NCBI RefSeq assembly: GCF_002968575.1
Contig: NZ_PVBM01000022.1
Location: 1-64,000, forward strand
DNA length: 64,000 bases
Origin: Neorhizobium huautlense
Lineage (GTDB): Bacteria > Pseudomonadota > Alphaproteobacteria > Rhizobiales > Rhizobiaceae
Direction of reading: 5' to 3'
Shown here: positions 60,371-64,000 of the stretch, piece by piece
How the letters are laid out: each line of letters starts with the position of its first letter
Numbering within the stretch: position 1 is the first letter of the stretch
Position numbers and translations under genes: made by a program
The notes under the pieces: generated by a model
Told to the model about the DNA's origin: nothing
Seen by the model: the letters and a program-made list of their open reading frames with translations, nothing else
Databases searched by the model: none

Positions 60371-61840
60371 GTGGTTGCACATCCGGCGGCGAAAGACGAA
60401 CATCCGGCCTTTTCCGGCACCGGGGAAATGGGAAACCTGATCAGGCGTTTCGACTGGTCGAAAACACCGCTCGGGCCGATTTCGGATTGGCCGCAAAGTC
60501 TCAGAACCGTGACCGGCATGCTGCTTCTGTCACCCGTGCCCATTGTGGTTCTGTGGGGTGCCGACGGCATCATGATCTATAACGACGCCTATTCCGTTTT
60601 TGCCGGGGAGCGCCACCCGCAACTGCTCGGATCGAAGGTCCGGGAAGGCTGGGAAGAGGTCGCGGACTTCAACGACAACGTGATGAAGATCTGCATGGCC
60701 GGCGGCGTGCTCTCCTACGAGAACCAGAAGCTCACGCTTGTCCGTCACGGCGAGCCGGAGCCGGTGTGGATGAACCTGGACTATTCTCCGGTCCTCGACG
60801 AAAGTGGCGAACCCGCCGGCGTCATTGCAATCGTGGTGGAAACCACCAAGAGCGTCCTGGGGCAACGCAGGCTTCGCGAGAGCGAGGGGCGCTTCAGGGC
60901 TCTTACCAATGCCACGTCCGATGTCGTCTATTCCATGAGTGCGGACTGGAAGGAGATGCGCCAGCTCGACGGGCGGGGCTTTCTCGCCAATACGGAAAGC
61001 CCGCGCATCGCCTGGCAGGAACTCTATCTTTTCCCCGAGGACCGGGAATACATACAGTCGGTGATCGACGAGGCGATCCGCACGAAGAGCGTCTTCCAGC
61101 TCGAACACCGCGTCCGGCGCGCGGACGGTACGGTCGGCTGGACCTCGTCGCGGGCCGTGCCGATCTTCGATGAAAGCGGGCGGATCGTGGAATGGTTTGG
61201 CGCTGCGTCCGACATCACCCAGCGACGACAGAACGAGGAGCATCTCAAGCTCGTCGTCCACGAGCTCAATCACCGCGTCAAGAACAACCTGGCCATGATC
61301 CAGGCGATCGCCATGCAGACCTTCCGGAAAAACACCGACCTGAAGGACGCGCAGATGCGCTTTTCCGCCCGCATAGTGGCGCTCGGCCAGGCGAACGATC
61401 TTCTGACCGGCGAGCGCTGGGCAGGCGCCTCGCTGCGCGGTGCCGTCGAGCAGGCCGTCCGACCCCATTGCCCGGAGAAGGACCGCTGCGTTATCGAGGG
61501 CGACGACGTCACGCTTTCGGCGAAGACCGCGCTCGCCCTGACGCTCGCCATGCATGAAATGGCCACCAATGCGCTCAAATACGGCGCCTGGTCGAATTCC
61601 TCGGGAAAGGTATCCGTCTCATGGTCCACCTATCTGAAGGACGGCGCAAAGCGTCTGCGGATCGAATGGCGCGAGGAGGGCGGTCCGAGCGTGCGGCCGC
61701 CGGATCAGCGTGGATTCGGATCGGCACTGATCGAGCGGGGACTGGCAAGAGAAGTGGGTGGAGAGGCCAAGATGGAATTCTTGCCGGATGGTTTCGTCTG
61801 CAGGATCGACGCATCCGAATCCGTTTATGCGAGCCGCTGA
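60371..61840 (+). CDS. HWE-family PAS sensor histidine kinase
   Basis: A 489-aa kinase with two PAS-type domains (PIVVLWGADGIMIYNDAYSVFAG near 60; FRALTNATSDVVYSMSADW near 180) and an HWE/HisKA_2 catalytic module: phosphoacceptor HELNHRVKNNLAMIQAIAMQT (His in NHRVKNN), ATPase block LALTLAMHEMATNALKYGAW and the Trp/Glu signature IEWREEGG. No transmembrane helix. I chose the GTG at 60371, with GGAG six bases upstream. The receiver gene follows after one base, so this is a kinase-response regulator unit. HWE kinases often respond to light or redox; no LOV Cys motif is obvious here. Confidence 0.9.
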   Translation: MVAHPAAKDEHPAFSGTGEMGNLIRRFDWSKTPLGPISDWPQSLRTVTGMLLLSPVPIVVLWGADGIMIYNDAYSVFAGERHPQLLGSKVREGWEEVADFNDNVMKICMAGGVLSYENQKLTLVRHGEPEPVWMNLDYSPVLDESGEPAGVIAIVVETTKSVLGQRRLRESEGRFRALTNATSDVVYSMSADWKEMRQLDGRGFLANTESPRIAWQELYLFPEDREYIQSVIDEAIRTKSVFQLEHRVRRADGTVGWTSSRAVPIFDESGRIVEWFGAASDITQRRQNEEHLKLVVHELNHRVKNNLAMIQAIAMQTFRKNTDLKDAQMRFSARIVALGQANDLLTGERWAGASLRGAVEQAVRPHCPEKDRCVIEGDDVTLSAKTALALTLAMHEMATNALKYGAWSNSSGKVSVSWSTYLKDGAKRLRIEWREEGGPSVRPPDQRGFGSALIERGLAREVGGEAKMEFLPDGFVCRIDASESVYASR

Positions 61841-61841
61841 G

Positions 61842-62204
61842 ATGACGTTGCGAATTCTTGTTGTCGAGGACGAGATGACCATCTCGCTGCTGGTCGAGGA
61901 CATGCTGACCGAGCTCGGCCATGAGGTCGTCGATCTCGCCATGCGCCTGAAGCAGGCGGAGGAAATGGCGGCGACCTTCGACATCGATCTGGCCATACTC
62001 GACGTCAATCTGGACGGGCACAAATCCTTTCCCGTCGCAGACATCCTCGCCGCCCGCGGCATTCCGTTCGTTTTCGCGACGGGATATGGTGCTGCCGGCA
62101 TCGATCCAGGCTATCAGCAATGGCCCGTCATCACCAAGCCGTTCCTGATCGATGACCTGCGGCGGGCGGTCGAACTGCTGGCCCCGCCGCCGGCTGCCGC
62201 TTGA
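61842..62204 (+). CDS. Single-domain response regulator
   Basis: A 120-aa receiver protein without an output domain. ILVVEDEMTISLLVEDML carries the acidic pair, LAILDVNLDG the phosphorylated Asp (about residue 54), ATGYGAAG the Thr-like switch and KPFLIDDLRRA the Lys. It begins one base after the HWE kinase stop, which makes it the probable phosphoryl acceptor of that kinase. Output may be through protein-protein contacts as in other single-domain regulators of the alphaproteobacteria. Confidence 0.92.
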   Translation: MTLRILVVEDEMTISLLVEDMLTELGHEVVDLAMRLKQAEEMAATFDIDLAILDVNLDGHKSFPVADILAARGIPFVFATGYGAAGIDPGYQQWPVITKPFLIDDLRRAVELLAPPPAAA

Positions 62205-62315
62205 CGCTACTCCGCAACCTATCCAATCGATCGAACAGATCCTTCGAAAGTTTCGCGTTTGCGCGCCGGCGGCTGGATAACTATCTGACCGACATCAACG
62301 AACGGATTTTTCGCG

Positions 62316-63398
62316 ATGGAACTTGGACTGCACACCTTCGGCGATGTCGATGCCGCTGCACTCGACAAGGGCGCGGAAGGCGCCCGCCGGATCAGGGATC
62401 TTCTGGAGGAAATCGAGCTCGCCGACCAGGTGGGGCTCGACGTCTTCGGGCTTGGCGAACATCACCGCCCCGACTACGTGGTGTCCTCGCCCGCGGTGGT
62501 GCTTGCCGCCGCTGCGGCGCGAACGAAGACCATCCGCCTGACCAGCGCCGTCTCGGTGCTGAGTTCGGATGACCCGGTGCGGGTTTTCCAGCAGTTTTCG
62601 ACGCTCGACCTCATTTCGAACGGCCGGGCGGAGATCATGGCGGGCCGAGGCTCGTTCATCGAATCCTTCCCGCTCTTCGGCTATGACCTCGGCGACTACG
62701 ACCAGTTGTTTACGGAGAAGCTGGATCTGTTGCTGGCGATCCGCGATGAGGAGATCGTGACCTGGTCGGAGGGCCAGCTGCGGCCGGCCATCAACGGCCG
62801 CGGCGTCTATCCGCGTCCGCTCCAGGATCCGCTGCCGGTCTGGATTGCCGTCGGCGGCACGCCGCAGTCGGTCGCCCGCGCCGGTGCGCTCGGCCTGCCG
62901 CTGGCCGTCGCCATCATCGGCGGAGAATATCCGCGGTTTGCGCCCTTCTTCAACCTCTATCGCGAGGCTGCCCGCCGGGCCGGCCAGGATGCCGCAAAGC
63001 TCAAGACCAGCATCAACGTGCACGGCTTCATCGCCGATACGACGGAGACGGCTGCCGACCAGTTCTATGGCCCGCAGGCGGAAGTGATGAACCGCATCGG
63101 CCGCGAGCGCGGCTGGGGACCGACCAGCCGGGCACATTTCGACCAGTCGCGCGGGCCGCTCGGCAATCTTTTCGTCGGCGAACCGGAACTGGTGGCGGAA
63201 AAGATCATTGCCGCGCATCAGGTGTTCGGCATGGACCGGTTTCTGCTGCAGATGGCGATCGGCCCCATGCCGCACGACCAGATCATGCGTGGCATCGAGC
63301 TTTACGGCACGAAAGTCGCCCCGATCGTCAGAAAAGAGGTCGGAGCTGTCAGAAAAGAATTGACGGGCGGCGGCGATGGGGCGAAACCCGCCGCCTGA
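62316..63398 (+). CDS. LLM class flavin-dependent oxidoreductase
   Basis: A 360-aa bacterial luciferase-like (F420/FMN) monooxygenase. Landmarks are [12 protein letters not shown] at the start, [32 protein letters not shown] (landmark [15 protein letters not shown]), [21 protein letters not shown] and [18 protein letters not shown], which is characteristic of the alkanal-type LLM subgroup. The reaction cannot be specified. The ATG is at 62316, preceded by a non-coding gap of 111 bp after the receiver gene. Confidence 0.92.
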   Translation: MELGLHTFGDVDAAALDKGAEGARRIRDLLEEIELADQVGLDVFGLGEHHRPDYVVSSPAVVLAAAAARTKTIRLTSAVSVLSSDDPVRVFQQFSTLDLISNGRAEIMAGRGSFIESFPLFGYDLGDYDQLFTEKLDLLLAIRDEEIVTWSEGQLRPAINGRGVYPRPLQDPLPVWIAVGGTPQSVARAGALGLPLAVAIIGGEYPRFAPFFNLYREAARRAGQDAAKLKTSINVHGFIADTTETAADQFYGPQAEVMNRIGRERGWGPTSRAHFDQSRGPLGNLFVGEPELVAEKIIAAHQVFGMDRFLLQMAIGPMPHDQIMRGIELYGTKVAPIVRKEVGAVRKELTGGGDGAKPAA

Positions 63399-63423
63399 CG
63401 GACAAGGACGAAGACGGGCACCC

Positions 63424-64000
63424 ATGGTCATTTCCACCGAAGACGAACTCGCGAAGCTGAAGGAGATCGGAAAGCTTTGCGCGCAGGCGATGGAGGCGAT
63501 GGGCAAGGCGCTGGAGCCGGGGATCACCACCCGCGAACTGGACGATATCGGCCGCAGGATGCTTGAAAATGCCGGCGCCCAATCGGCGCCGGAGACCTGC
63601 TACCAGTTCCCTGCCGCCACCTGCATCAGCGTCAACGAGGAAGTGGCCCACGGGATTCCGGGCGACCGGGTGATCAAGGCGGGCGATCTCGTCAATATCG
63701 ACGTCTCGGCGGTGAAGGACGGCTTTTTCGGCGATACCGGGGCCTCCTTTGCCGTGCCGCCGGTGAAGCGCGAGATCGAAAAGCTCTGCCGCGACGGACG
63801 GCGGGCGCTCTGGACCGGTCTGCAGCAGGTGAAGACCGGCAAGCCGATCGCCGGCATCGGCAATGCCATCGGCGCGTTTGCCAAGAAGAACCGCTACACG
63901 CTGATCACCAATCTATCGAGCCACGGCATCGGCCGTTCGCTCCACGAGGAGCCGAAGGAAGTGCCGACCTGGCCGGATTCGGACGAGGACCGGATCCTGG
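63424..64000 (+). CDS. map: Methionine aminopeptidase, type I (partial, runs off right edge)
   Basis: The first 192 residues of a type I methionyl aminopeptidase, open at the window end. It starts MVISTEDELAKLKEIGKLCAQAM (ATG 63424). Metal ligands appear as IDVSAVKDGFFGDTGASFAV (Asp and Asp), and STRDHGIG-type STLSSHGIGRSLHEEPKEVP holds the first His. The N-terminal substrate-binding stretch ETCYQFPAATCISVNEEVAHGIPGD (landmark SVNEEVAHGIPG) is classic. It removes the initiator Met from proteins. It is probably a single or second gene after the LLM oxidoreductase; the remaining ligands lie outside the window. Confidence 0.93.
   Translation, partial: MVISTEDELAKLKEIGKLCAQAMEAMGKALEPGITTRELDDIGRRMLENAGAQSAPETCYQFPAATCISVNEEVAHGIPGDRVIKAGDLVNIDVSAVKDGFFGDTGASFAVPPVKREIEKLCRDGRRALWTGLQQVKTGKPIAGIGNAIGAFAKKNRYTLITNLSSHGIGRSLHEEPKEVPTWPDSDEDRIL

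Overview
The window is high-GC alphaproteobacterial chromosome, most likely from the Rhizobiaceae (Rhizobium/Agrobacterium/Ensifer type). Supporting this are the xylFHG operon with a divergent ROK regulator, the split guanine/xanthine/urate catabolic genes with membrane-bound PuuD, GcvA-like LysR regulators next to DUF1127-type miniproteins, an EcfG-type promoter motif, a chemoreceptor ending in NWEEF, and HWE-type kinases. This is judged from protein families and base composition only; no species can be named.

Layout. 1-3256 is a lower-GC accessory stretch (membrane-anchored hypothetical, DUF3644 protein with a HEPN-type motif, metallophosphoesterase) that abuts the 3' end of a tRNA-Arg(CCG), the usual integration side for genomic islands. 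3530-8311 is a xylose ABC transporter operon and its divergent ROK regulator, separated by a perfect 19-bp palindrome. 8315-14396 holds small proteins, a conserved circularly permuted ATP-grasp / alpha-E / transglutaminase operon, a DMT exporter and an SDR. 14440-21021 has a DEAD-box RNA helicase, a small secreted protein and a large PAS hybrid kinase. 21022-23209 contains a glycine-rich secreted protein flanked by long non-coding stretches with strong hairpins (candidate small RNAs). 23210-25163 carries mnmD and an FAD oxidase, the two halves of the classical MnmC, divergently arranged with overlapping start codons.

26057-47701 is dominated by purine/ureide catabolism: AzlCD exporter, PuuE, UraD, AllA and UraH on the + strand, GuaD and PuuD on the - strand, then XdhC and XdhAB. 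Together these take guanine to xanthine, urate, 5-hydroxyisourate, OHCU, allantoin and allantoate, and release glyoxylate from ureidoglycolate; the allantoate-to-ureidoglycolate enzyme is not in the window. Two tandem HEPN-MNT (HepT/MntA) modules sit inside the ureide gene run, between uraD and allA, and the upstream HepT has lost the conserved Arg of the Rx4HxY motif. Two tandem LysR + DUF1127-like divergent pairs follow. A manganese catalase with an EcfG-like promoter sits opposite in the xdh genes.

47991-64000 is ordinary chromosome: chemoreceptor, glycerol kinase, D,D-carboxypeptidase with SPOR domain, IalB-like protein, a run of small-molecule enzymes (VOC, GFA, GST, MBL), an AraC regulator, an ECF42 sigma factor with its DGPF partner, DUF1127, SRPBCC, an HWE kinase-receiver pair, an LLM oxidoreductase and the start of a methionine aminopeptidase gene that runs off the right edge.

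All calls come from reading the sequence and recalled family knowledge; no searches were run.
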